Shown here piece by piece: positions 57,022-64,000 of a stretch of 64,000 bases of DNA. Made by a program: the position numbers and the translations under genes. The stretch is from NCBI GenBank assembly GCA_001247695.2, contig LGRX02026025.1, positions 21,387 to 85,386 of the forward strand, read 5' to 3'. Positions within the stretch are counted from its first letter, which is position 1. The number at the start of each line of letters is the position of its first letter. The notes under the pieces were generated by a model. That model was not told the origin of the DNA, did not search any database, and saw only the letters and a program-made list of their open reading frames with translations. Source of the DNA: Cymbomonas tetramitiformis (lineage: Eukaryota; Chlorophyta; Pyramimonadophyceae; Pyramimonadales; Pyramimonadaceae).

Positions 57022-58541
57022 GATAAGCGAACTGAAAAATAAAAGTAGCCGAGCACTTTGGAAATCCCTGCGTGTATCACAGCAGTCACAGCACCGTTCG
57101 CCCCATGAGGCGGAGGAACGTTGAAGAAATTGCGTACTGTAGCTGAAGAATTTTACGATGCAATTGCGGATTGGGATGGGTCAACGAAGAACGAGTACTG
57201 TAGAGCTAACAGTAACGAGTAAGCAGTCACGCAACGGCATCGGCAGCGGCAATGGTGTCCGCGATGTCGATGTGACATGTGCTCACCGTCTGCTGCCGGC
57301 GACGTTCATTGCGGTCACTGTGTCGCTGTGTCTCACGCGATAGACGCAGCCGTGACATGCAGTCATCATGTGTCATCGGAAAAGTTGGACAAGTTCCCAG
57401 CGCCCGTAGACCAAAATTGAACCTGAGCTCATGCCGCTTACAGAGTAGCCTTGCAGTTTGTTGCCTGTTGGCTGAACCACATGGTTCCTTTGACTCTGAC
57501 TAAAGTAACATTGGGTTTAGGTTTTAGGGTTTCCTTGCTCTGGGATGGCCACTCACACCTTCGGGGTGAGGTGGTGTCACGGAGAAGCTGATCCCCCCCT
57601 CCACTGTATGGGGGCCTGCTTCCCTTTGCGTCACCCCTCACTGTGTGTGGCGTGTGTCACTTGTCACCGTGCACCGTCACGTTAGCCTTCCCTGTTTAGA
57701 CAGTCCGTATGTCTCTCTCGCCAGTTTAATGCTATACCGTTCCGAGCACCCAGCACTGTGTGTTTTCTGACTGCTTTGTATATATATACACCTTATATAT
57801 ATACACCGATATCACCGTTTCTATAAACATCCAACGGTAACATCCAACGGTAACATCCAACGGTAACCTGAGTACATATGCGGTACACATGTACCCGTAT
57901 ATGCGTACATGCCGGGTACATGCGCAGGCGGCATAAAACGACGATCGCTCTTAATTGGAAGATGCGCTCTAAATTGGAAGATTTTTTGAAGGTCATTGTT
58001 TTGATGTTTTTTACATTATTTTAAACATATCATGCCCAAAAAATAGGGTGGTTATAATTTTGGAAGTTTTTCTCATCGTATGAGGCGGGGTTTTCAGAAT
58101 TCTTACGCGTGACTCTTAGGCATATTGAGGAGTGTTCCAAAAATCCACATATGGTATTAGATCGAGATTAAAGGTTATAAAATGGAAGTAAAAAGGGAAA
58201 AATATGTACCTGTTTATCGTATGTTTGATATTTTCATCGATTTCAGCACAATTTTGCCAAAACCCCCCTCAAACCCTATGCTTTATCACACGCGTATTCA
58301 CAAAGGGCGGGTAACATATGTAAAGGTTCTTGCTAATGGACCCGTCACGTGCTATGTTATAATGTAGTTTGCCATAAAACATATTTGAACAAATAAACTA
58401 TCAAGCACTTGCATCTCCGTGCAGATTTCTGGAGCAAATGGCCCTCTAGCGGGGGAAACCCTAAGTGGTAACACCAATTTAGGGTGTAAGCACAACCACA
58501 TGTGTACATGCATGCACATACGAACTCTTGACTGCACTTAT
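57022..58541. other. no gene seen
   Basis: Contains a TA run (57779-57800) and a three-fold AACATCCAACGGT repeat (about 57826-57866). It is the 3' flank of the minus-strand gene ending at 58542. Confidence 0.5.
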
Positions 58542-59485
58542 TTACTCTTCAGAGTTCTCCAGCAGTGCTTTTAAAAGCTCAGCTTTCTCCTCACAACCTG
58601 GAATTCCGCCTTGAACACCAGATTTTGCGGTCTCATCCCAGCATGTCAACACCTCGTTCACGTCAAATGTAGACTTCATGCGAAGGGTGCGGGCACCCCG
58701 TACGAAAGCTCCAGCCTCACAGAGTTGTTCTACCGTCTCGAACGTTCTCCGTGACTGTGCTGGCAACCAGAACTGCCAGGTTATCTCCTTCCGTGAGGCA
58801 TGCTGCCCCACCACCTCCACGAAATGGAGTGGGAGTGACTTACCGCCGTCCGGGAGCATAACGTTGAACCAACACTTGTCGCTGGCTTCCCCGCCTGCAA
58901 CGGTCACGGCATAGCTGCCCACAGTCATGTCCTCGAACCGGTAGTCGGCTGCCAAGTGTTCCTTCTGCGATGCCAAACGCATCCCACGGTCATATAGACT
59001 CTCGTCAACACCGGAGGAGTGCTCATCGTCGCCATCATCCGTGCCCTCACTGCTGCTGGGCTGTTTCTGCTGTTTTGGCTGCTTTCCAGGCTTCTTCTTG
59101 CGCGCTGCAACCTGCCGACTCCGACTGCGAGTGGCAAGATCCATCTCCATATCGGTATCATCGCTGTCGCCTTCGGAGGCGGGTGAAGTTCTGCGCGCCC
59201 TGTTTTGCCTTTGTGCGCCTGAAAACCTCTTGCGAGCAGCAGGTGGATCTCCTCCTCTCCGACTCCTCTTTCCATTTGCTTCACGCACACCTGCCTCTGC
59301 ACGAACTGCGGGAGCTTCTTCACCAGCTTCTTCTGCCTCTGCACGAACTGCGGGAGCTTCTTCACCAGCATCTTCTGCCTTCAAAAGCTGGATCAGGCGT
59401 TCCAACTTCTTGGTCTTGGTCGTAAGACCCCGCAGTTCAGCATTCCGCTCAGATAACACTCGGTGTAAGTGTTTATCCTCGTACC
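58542..59485 (-). CDS. coiled-coil/acidic-basic nuclear-type protein, unrecognised
   Basis: A TAA at 58542 ends a frame that on the minus strand begins at a splice-like acceptor (TTCGCTTACGCAG, at about 59486). Upstream codons are only the antisense of the neighbouring gene, so an unseen first exon is likely. Order: coiled coil (RYEDKHLHRVLSERNAELRG); a doubled 14-residue unit (AGEEAPAVRAEAEE); a basic/serine-rich disordered region with NLS-like KKKPGKQPKQQKQ; an acidic patch; and a globular C-terminal domain of about 130 residues (SYAVTVAGGEASDKCWFNV, EITWQFWLPAQSRR, LTCWDETAK). The C-terminal domain could be a divergent chromatin reader, but I see no decisive motif. It is divergent with the RING-like gene, starts about 70 bp apart, and may share a promoter. 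Confidence 0.5.
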
Positions 59486-59555
59486 TGCGTAAGCGAACCC
59501 TAGTTTGAAACTTCTCTATACACTTCGTATTATCTTCGCATACTCTTACACCGCA

Positions 59556-60025
59556 ATGACGGACTCTCACGACGACGAGACTAGAATCCTGAGGGAAGTT
59601 TTTCCCTGGATGAGTGAGGGTTTTCTTAGCGAAAATCAAGAACAAGGAACGACCTCTTCTACCGTCGTTCCGAACACACCAGGAACAACGGACTCGGACG
59701 ACGAGGTTACAATCTTGCGGCAGGTTTTCCTTGGTTGCAAAGCTCCACAACAGCGACACCTGAAGACGAAGCGACGACTTCTTCTACCGGGAATCAAAGG
59801 ACTCCCGCAACACAGGAGCAAGCCGCCACCACCACCAACTCGGAAAGAGAGGAAGGAAACAAGTGCGTCGTCTGCTTAGAAATAGTTTTCCCCGCGGAAA
59901 CGTGGGTTTCAGGGTTAGGATGTGACTGCAAAAACGTGCTGTATCATCACCCTTGTTTCCAGGCCTACTTGGCAAGTTGCACGGATATTGCAAAATGCCC
60001 TTGTTGTAGGAAGATCTGGAGCTAG
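59556..60025 (+). pseudogene. RING-like zinc-finger protein with 1-nt frameshift
   Basis: ATG at 59556 (MTDSHDDETRILREVFPWM). An ancestral tandem duplication is visible: DSHDDETRILREVFPW and DSDDEVTILRQVF share the same pattern. In the second unit the T-run is one base shorter (GTTTTCC against GTTTTTCC), and the reading frame is lost there; restoring phase leads into a Ser/Thr-rich linker. A C-terminal Cys/His cluster follows (CVVCLEIVF, GCDCKNVLYHHPCFQ, CPCCRKIW), a RING-type arrangement expected to bind two zincs and often found in E3 ubiquitin ligases. Stop TAG at 60025. The indel could be real, a sequencing error in a homopolymer, or bypassed by splicing (a GTGAGG donor lies at 59614). 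Confidence 0.6.
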
Positions 60026-60131
60026 AACAAGAAACCTACCTGACTTTGCTTAGACACTTGAAGGACAACAATGACAAAATAAATATAAATAAGGTATAAA
60101 TGAGATCGCACTAGGCTGGTAAACGGTCGTC

Positions 60132-61679
60132 TTACCTTCTGGAAATCAGCTCAGTACAATACTTGGCCTCGCGCATAAAAGCCACAACCTCGTTGATGTC
60201 AATATTTTTCAGGACTTCTTTCTCCACCACTTGTTTCTTATGCGTCACGCCGTCGAAACATACATTGAACTGCTCCGCCTTAGCATACCGCGTCTTCAAG
60301 ATCCCATCGCATTTGACTGTAGATGCGCGGGTATGCGCACGTGTCAGCAGCAGTGAAAGGTCCCACTTCGGAGGTAATCGCTCGGGATGTCGCTCTCGCA
60401 CGGCCTCCACCTTCAAAGGCAAGGGGAAGGTTGCTTTCAATTCCTCGTGTCGTTGTTGGCTCACCAGATCTGGCGTTGCGGCTCGGAGTCCCAATAGACA
60501 GCTCCGCGTTGTTTGCTCCATGTCCAATACCTTGTTTCCCTTCCCCTTGCGCTTCCATTCCGGGTTGTCCATATAGCCCGGGGCGGAGTCGACGTCGGGA
60601 TAACTGGTACAAATAATCAGCCCAAGGTTCGGGTCCTCGTCCACGCCACTTGGTAGCCATTCCTTGAACCTGTCACCAAACTTGTACTTCGCTCGGACGA
60701 GCTTGTCCGGAGCGACGTAAAAGCACCAAGTATGCACCTTGCGGTCTCGTCCAGCGTGGCCACCAAACTCTTCGTTCAAGTGCGGGTCGATCCACGATTT
60801 GAAGTCCAAGTTGCAGCCGACGACGTACGTGTGCTTGTTGATGGTTGTTATCGTCGAGGCAAAGAGAAAGGCAATCCATTGTTCCAAAGATATGAACCAA
60901 TGGCCTTTTTTATCCGCGGTCTTACCCCACAACACCATCTTCAGCAACCCGAAAAAGCCATCGACGTCGTTGTGGGAGTGGCCTACGGGCAGACGGTGTA
61001 GGTAGATCTCTTTGTACAGCCCGTGGTGAACCAGGATGCAGAAGAAGGCGAAAACATGCCGGTTCCAGTGTTCCGACCCTCCGTCCATTTGCACGTGGCA
61101 TGTTTGCCGAAAGTGCCGCTCCGTGTTCTCCACCACATACCGTAGCAGAATATTGAGCGTCGTGAGGCACATGTTCACGTCTTTGCCAGGAACCCATGGC
61201 ATAAGTAAACACATGCACAACACCGTGCCGTGCATCACGACTGCTTGCAGATGAAGGTGGAAGAAACTTCCAGCTTTGTCGCTCATCGCCTTGACCTTCA
61301 CGGGGAAGTGCGGACAAACGGTGTTGTTGTTTGCCGCCCCGTCGAAACAATACGAGTCACTGATGCCGAACTGGTTGGCACTATCAGCACGGGTGTTATT
61401 GTACTGAGCTCTCTCATTTCGATAATCACTCCGGTGCGCGTCGTTAAGCGTCTTCCAGTCCTCCAGGTCCTCCAAGTCCTTTACAGCACGGCGCTGCTTC
61501 GTCAAAATTTCGCATGTCGTGCACTTACCTGCACAATCCTTCCGCTTGCGCATGGTAATATGCTTCGCGCGGAGGTACTCGCGCAGATACTTGCGAAACT
61601 GCGTGATTTTAACCTGATAAACGCCGCGACGCATAAGCTTGTATGCGGCATAACAATCGGCTGGTCGGATCGGATTCAT
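60132..61679 (-). CDS. transposase-like protein, C-terminal part (DUF7869-type)
   Basis: ATG at 61679, TAA at 60132, 515 residues. A zinc-binding-like CAGKCTTCEIL cluster near residue 50 is followed by a block with spaced acidic residues in a RNase H-like order: YCFDGAANN (about 110), HVQMDGGSEHWNRH (about 200), LPVGHSHNDVDGFFG (about 235). The GHxHxDxD-type motif is characteristic of a family of transposon-associated proteins I recall as DUF7869; I infer a DDE-like nuclease, not proven. The start codon follows immediately after the TAA of the upstream ORF in the same frame. No internal stop over 515 codons, so selection or recent insertion is likely. Confidence 0.65.
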   Translation of the reverse strand: MNPIRPADCYAAYKLMRRGVYQVKITQFRKYLREYLRAKHITMRKRKDCAGKCTTCEILTKQRRAVKDLEDLEDWKTLNDAHRSDYRNERAQYNNTRADSANQFGISDSYCFDGAANNNTVCPHFPVKVKAMSDKAGSFFHLHLQAVVMHGTVLCMCLLMPWVPGKDVNMCLTTLNILLRYVVENTERHFRQTCHVQMDGGSEHWNRHVFAFFCILVHHGLYKEIYLHRLPVGHSHNDVDGFFGLLKMVLWGKTADKKGHWFISLEQWIAFLFASTITTINKHTYVVGCNLDFKSWIDPHLNEEFGGHAGRDRKVHTWCFYVAPDKLVRAKYKFGDRFKEWLPSGVDEDPNLGLIICTSYPDVDSAPGYMDNPEWKRKGKGNKVLDMEQTTRSCLLGLRAATPDLVSQQRHEELKATFPLPLKVEAVRERHPERLPPKWDLSLLLTRAHTRASTVKCDGILKTRYAKAEQFNVCFDGVTHKKQVVEKEVLKNIDINEVVAFMREAKYCTELISRR

Positions 61680-62339
61680 TTAGAGTTTGCCGTTTTGAGG
61701 TTGTGGCTCCGCCAACGGCAAAATCTCGTGAGCAGCGTACTCCAAGAAATAAGTCCAGTTCAGGTTCGTCGGGTCGTTGTACAGCGTCAAATTCCTCTTC
61801 CTTGTGCTCTCCAGCATGCCGCCCCCACACACGTGCGCGTGCCACTTGAACCATGTGCTTTCGGGAATAAAGTGCAGTCGTCGAAACGCATCCTTGCAGA
61901 CTTTCTTGCCCAGGAACGTCAGCGAGTCGAACATCTCTATTTCAAGCTTCTGCGAACCGGGCTTGAACCTACGCGCACGAGTGAGCTCCGCGACGATGTT
62001 CTCCTTGAACTGGCGACCGTTTAGCGTAGACTTCTCACGTAAGTACGCCTGCACGGGACGATACTCGAATTGGGACAGACAGCGCCTCCCACACCTGCAT
62101 TCGTTGGCGGGGTCCATCAGATCCCCGATCTTTGTCACGCTTTCCGCAGTATTGTTGGGCCCATATCCCGACGTTTTGGATTCTGCTTCCGGTTCGGAAC
62201 GCTTCGCCTTTCTTGGGTTGATGGTTTTCGTCTTGCATATAAAGTCTTCCACCGTTTCATAGTAATAATCTTCTGAACCAGAAGAATTAGACGAAGCGCT
62301 AAGCTCAGATTCGCCTTCAGAGCACGACGAGCATAACAT
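61680..62339 (-). CDS. transposase-like protein, N-terminal part
   Basis: ATG at 62339 (MLCSSCSEG), 219 residues, TAA at 61680. An acidic/serine-rich N-terminus with a basic patch (NPRKAKRSEPEAE) precedes a Cys-rich motif (ECRCGRRCLSQF) and a helical region (FKENIVAELTRARRF, CKDAFRRLHFIPESTWFKW). Proteins with the DUF7869-like domain usually carry such a Cys/helical region at their N-terminus, and the next ORF continues in the same frame after this single stop. So the two ORFs probably derive from one gene, now split or recoded. Confidence 0.6.
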   Translation of the reverse strand: MLCSSCSEGESELSASSNSSGSEDYYYETVEDFICKTKTINPRKAKRSEPEAESKTSGYGPNNTAESVTKIGDLMDPANECRCGRRCLSQFEYRPVQAYLREKSTLNGRQFKENIVAELTRARRFKPGSQKLEIEMFDSLTFLGKKVCKDAFRRLHFIPESTWFKWHAHVCGGGMLESTRKRNLTLYNDPTNLNWTYFLEYAAHEILPLAEPQPQNGKL

Positions 62340-62470
62340 ATTTCCTTCCTTCCCGCTTTAGCGACTTGGCGCTTTCTCAAATGTTTAAGCTTCAAAGTTT
62401 CAAAACTAATGACCGGCGCGACGTTCCAGGCGTTCGAGCGTTTGATTGCCTTTCAATCGTCACATGTAGT

Positions 62471-62538
62471 CAGATCGCACTAGTCACATCACTAGTGCGA
62501 TCTGATTTCGCACTAGTCGCGCGACTAGTACGGACTAG
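62471..62538. promoter_or_regulatory. cluster of CACTAGT palindromes between divergent genes
   Basis: CAGATCGCACTAGT and ACTAGTGCGATCTG form a 14-bp inverted repeat with a 6-bp spacer (62471-62504). ACTAGTCGCGCGACTAGT is a perfect 18-bp palindrome (62512-62529), and another ACTAGT lies at 62533. Five ACTAGT sites in 60 bp. It sits between the divergent starts at 62339 and 62712. It may be a transposon end, a protein-binding array, or both. Confidence 0.7.
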
Positions 62539-62589
62539 TGGCGTGAGTAGTGCGTTAATAGTGTGGTACTAGCGCGGTACTCGCGATAT

Positions 62590-62642
62590 GCTATCTTTAA
62601 GAGTTGATTTTCACTATCTTTAAGAGTTGATTTTCACTATCG
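62590..62642. repeat. 23-bp direct repeat upstream of the polyQ gene
   Basis: CTATCTTTAAGAGTTGATTT followed by TCA occurs twice in tandem, about 80-120 bp before the ATG at 62712. Possible promoter element. Confidence 0.75.
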
Positions 62643-62711
62643 CAAGTATACTTTTCTGTGGACACAACTTTTTATCTTCTTTCTTCTCACTTACCATACT
62701 CCTACGTAATC

Positions 62712-63744
62712 ATGTCTGACGAAAAACTCTTTGGTGAAGGCTTCAAAGCGCAATCGGTGGAAAGACCTTGACAACAGCGGCACACAAGAGGTCCGACGCT
62801 GCGCCAAGATCCTTAAACGCTTGTTGACGGACGAGCAGCTGCAAACGATTTTCCCCATTTCGGGGAACAAAAGTCAACTGTCCGGAACGGGGGTGGAGGT
62901 GTTGCTCACTCCCGATATCATTGAGAACTGTTTTGAACACTACACGCCGGCCGACGCGGCGTGTTACCGCAACCTGGCGTCGTGGCAATTTCTGAAATCG
63001 GTGACGCAAACCCAGTTCGTGGAAAAGATGGAGGAGGCGGAGAAACGAGGCACAAAACCAGGATTGTTTGATATTTTCAACAAGGGGGACGCGGCGGAGA
63101 AGAAGGAGGAGGCGAAGAAGGAGGGCAAAGGGGAGGATGAGCACGAGGATGAGGACGAGGTGGAGGACGACCAAGAGGACGAAATTGAGATCCCCTGCGC
63201 ACAGCTTCCCGCAGAGGACCCAGAGAAGAAGTACACGACCTTCGCAACTAAGAACGGTTTTGAGGTGATGTACAAGCTGAACGAGGACGGGGTCCAGCAG
63301 CCCGCTGGACTCGAGAATTCGGACGAGGACAACGACCGGTTGGTTCTCTGGAACTACTCAGAGAACTTGCTGATGAAGGCGGTGCTCACATTGGTGCGAG
63401 TAAATCAGTACTTCCCGCATTCTCAAAAGCATCTGGTGCACGTCATTAAAAAGTTCCAAGTCCCCAAGCAACCGGCGGAAGAGACCGTCGACTTTGATGA
63501 GGAAAACTACCGCATCCTGACGGCGTTGGCGCCAGCAGCAGCCCTGCCAGAGCCAGCAGAAGAAGCAGAAGCAAATGCAGAAGCAGGAGCAGCCCCAGCA
63601 GCAGAAGCAAAACCAGAAGCAGCAGCAGCCCCAGCAGCAGAAGCAAAAGCAGAAGCAACAACAGAAGCAGCAGCAGCCCAGCAGAAGCAAAAGCAGAAGC
63701 AACAACAGAAGCAGCAGCAGCCCCAGCAGCAGAAGCAAAAGCAG

Positions 63745-63780
<36 letters not shown>

Positions 63781-63948
63781 AAGAAGCAAAAGAAGAAGCA
63801 GCAGCAGCTTATGGACACGGGCATGAAGCAAAACCAGAAGCAGCAGCAGCTTATGGACACGAGCATGAAGCAAAACCAGAAGCAGCAGCAGCCCCAGCAG
63901 CCCCAGCAGCCCCAGCAGCAACAGAAGCAGCAGCAGAAGCAACACTAG
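62712..63948 (+). CDS. acidic, Ala- and polyGln-rich protein with a 55-bp intron
   Basis: ATG at 62712 (MSDEKLF). The first frame soon stops, but removing a GT-AG intron of 55 bp (62734-62788, GTGAAG...ACAAG) joins it in phase to a long frame beginning VRRCAKILKRLLTDEQ and ending TAG at 63948. Regions: a globular N-terminal domain (about 100 residues, FPISGNKSQLSGTGVEVLL, TPADAACYRNLASWQFL); a very acidic Lys/Glu stretch; a second globular part (DRLVLWNYSENLLMKAVLTL, KHLVHVIKKF); an Ala/Glu/Pro repeat; and a Gln/Lys-rich tail encoded by CAG repeats, with the doubled unit QLMDTxMKQNQKQQQ. No family recognised. It is divergent with the transposase-like gene at 62339. Tail length is likely variable between individuals or assemblies. 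Confidence 0.6.
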
Positions 63949-64000
63949 CCCAAGCAACAGCAGGATTGATCGCATCAGCAGCAGCAGCAGCAGCAGCAGC
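63540..64000 (+). repeat. CAG/GCA trinucleotide-rich tract
   Basis: Imperfect CAGCAG/GAAGCA runs from 63540 through the end of the polyQ frame, continuing past the stop as a pure GCA run to the window edge. All frames are open, which creates spurious ORFs on the other strand. Confidence 0.9.

Larger units (their letters stand above)
60104..62503. mobile_element. candidate 2.4-kb TIR transposon with two-part transposase gene
   Basis: GATCGCACTAG at 60104-60114 is matched by its reverse complement CTAGTGCGATC ending at 62503. The trinucleotide TGA stands directly outside both (60101-60103 and 62504-62506 read TGA in the same orientation). The interior holds just the two minus-strand ORFs that look like a transposase. 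The right end lies in a cluster of CACTAGT palindromes, so the match could be partly fortuitous. Boundaries are inference. Confidence 0.45.

Noticed and set aside
59490..59759. N-terminal extension of the coiled-coil protein upstream of 59485
   Set aside because: It is antisense of the RING-like gene, and a splice acceptor at 59486 gives a better beginning.
63358..63975. Leucine-rich minus-strand ORF
   Set aside because: Antisense of the CAG repeat; composition is pure repeat translation.

Overview
The window is eukaryotic nuclear DNA dominated by transposable elements. Evidence: several LTR-retrotransposon fragments, a LINE reverse transcriptase, a spliced Tnp2-type (CACTA, En/Spm) transposase, many foldback elements, and short GT-AG introns (about 55-290 bp) that restore reading frames. 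There is no operon structure and no prokaryotic feature. A large-genome alga or other protist fits best (Tnp2 transposons, chromodomain Ty3 elements, a retroelement-borne cytosine methyltransferase, polyglutamine proteins), but no marker gene names the organism.

Layout. 1-2.1 kb: decayed Ty3 reverse transcriptase/RNase H (minus). 2.1-2.6 kb: two hairpin MITEs. 3.2-6.2 kb: an LTR-like repeat and a short ORF fragment fused to a truncated LINE. 6.2-13.5 kb: a CACTA-like transposon whose nine-exon transposase is still open; tandem GGACC arrays lie at both ends and related motifs fill its introns. 13.9-21 kb: gag and protease of a Ty3-like element (minus) with a segmental duplication inside gag. 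22.2-25.4 kb: acidic and lysine-rich ORFs, then an integrase-chromodomain-DNA methyltransferase chain broken by one TGA. 26-29.7 kb: a gag-only LTR element with both LTRs and a 5-bp target duplication; a diverged inverted relative follows to 30.8 kb. 32-43.2 kb: sparse host-like DNA with one small ORF, a probable multi-exon gene (33.5-36.3 kb), scattered exon-like pieces, a solo LTR-like repeat and foldback elements. 43-46.2 kb: AT-rich DNA with LTR-family fragments. 46.2-51.8 kb: a plus-strand retroelement with leader, small ORF0, gag and start of pol, abutting an opposite-strand gag fragment with its LTR (51.8-52.8 kb). 52.8-55.3 kb: AT-rich microsatellite DNA. 55.3-57 kb: LTR and foldback repeats, including an 860-bp inverted repeat. 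58.5-64 kb: five unfamiliar genes in two divergent pairs (coiled-coil protein/RING-like protein; two-part transposase-like gene/polyQ protein), the transposase-like pair possibly forming a 2.4-kb TIR transposon.

Most elements are degenerate. Those with the clearest claim to recent function are the CACTA transposase, the gag-only LTR element and the 58-64 kb genes. The integrase-methyltransferase fusion and the repeat-filled transposase introns are the most unusual observations.
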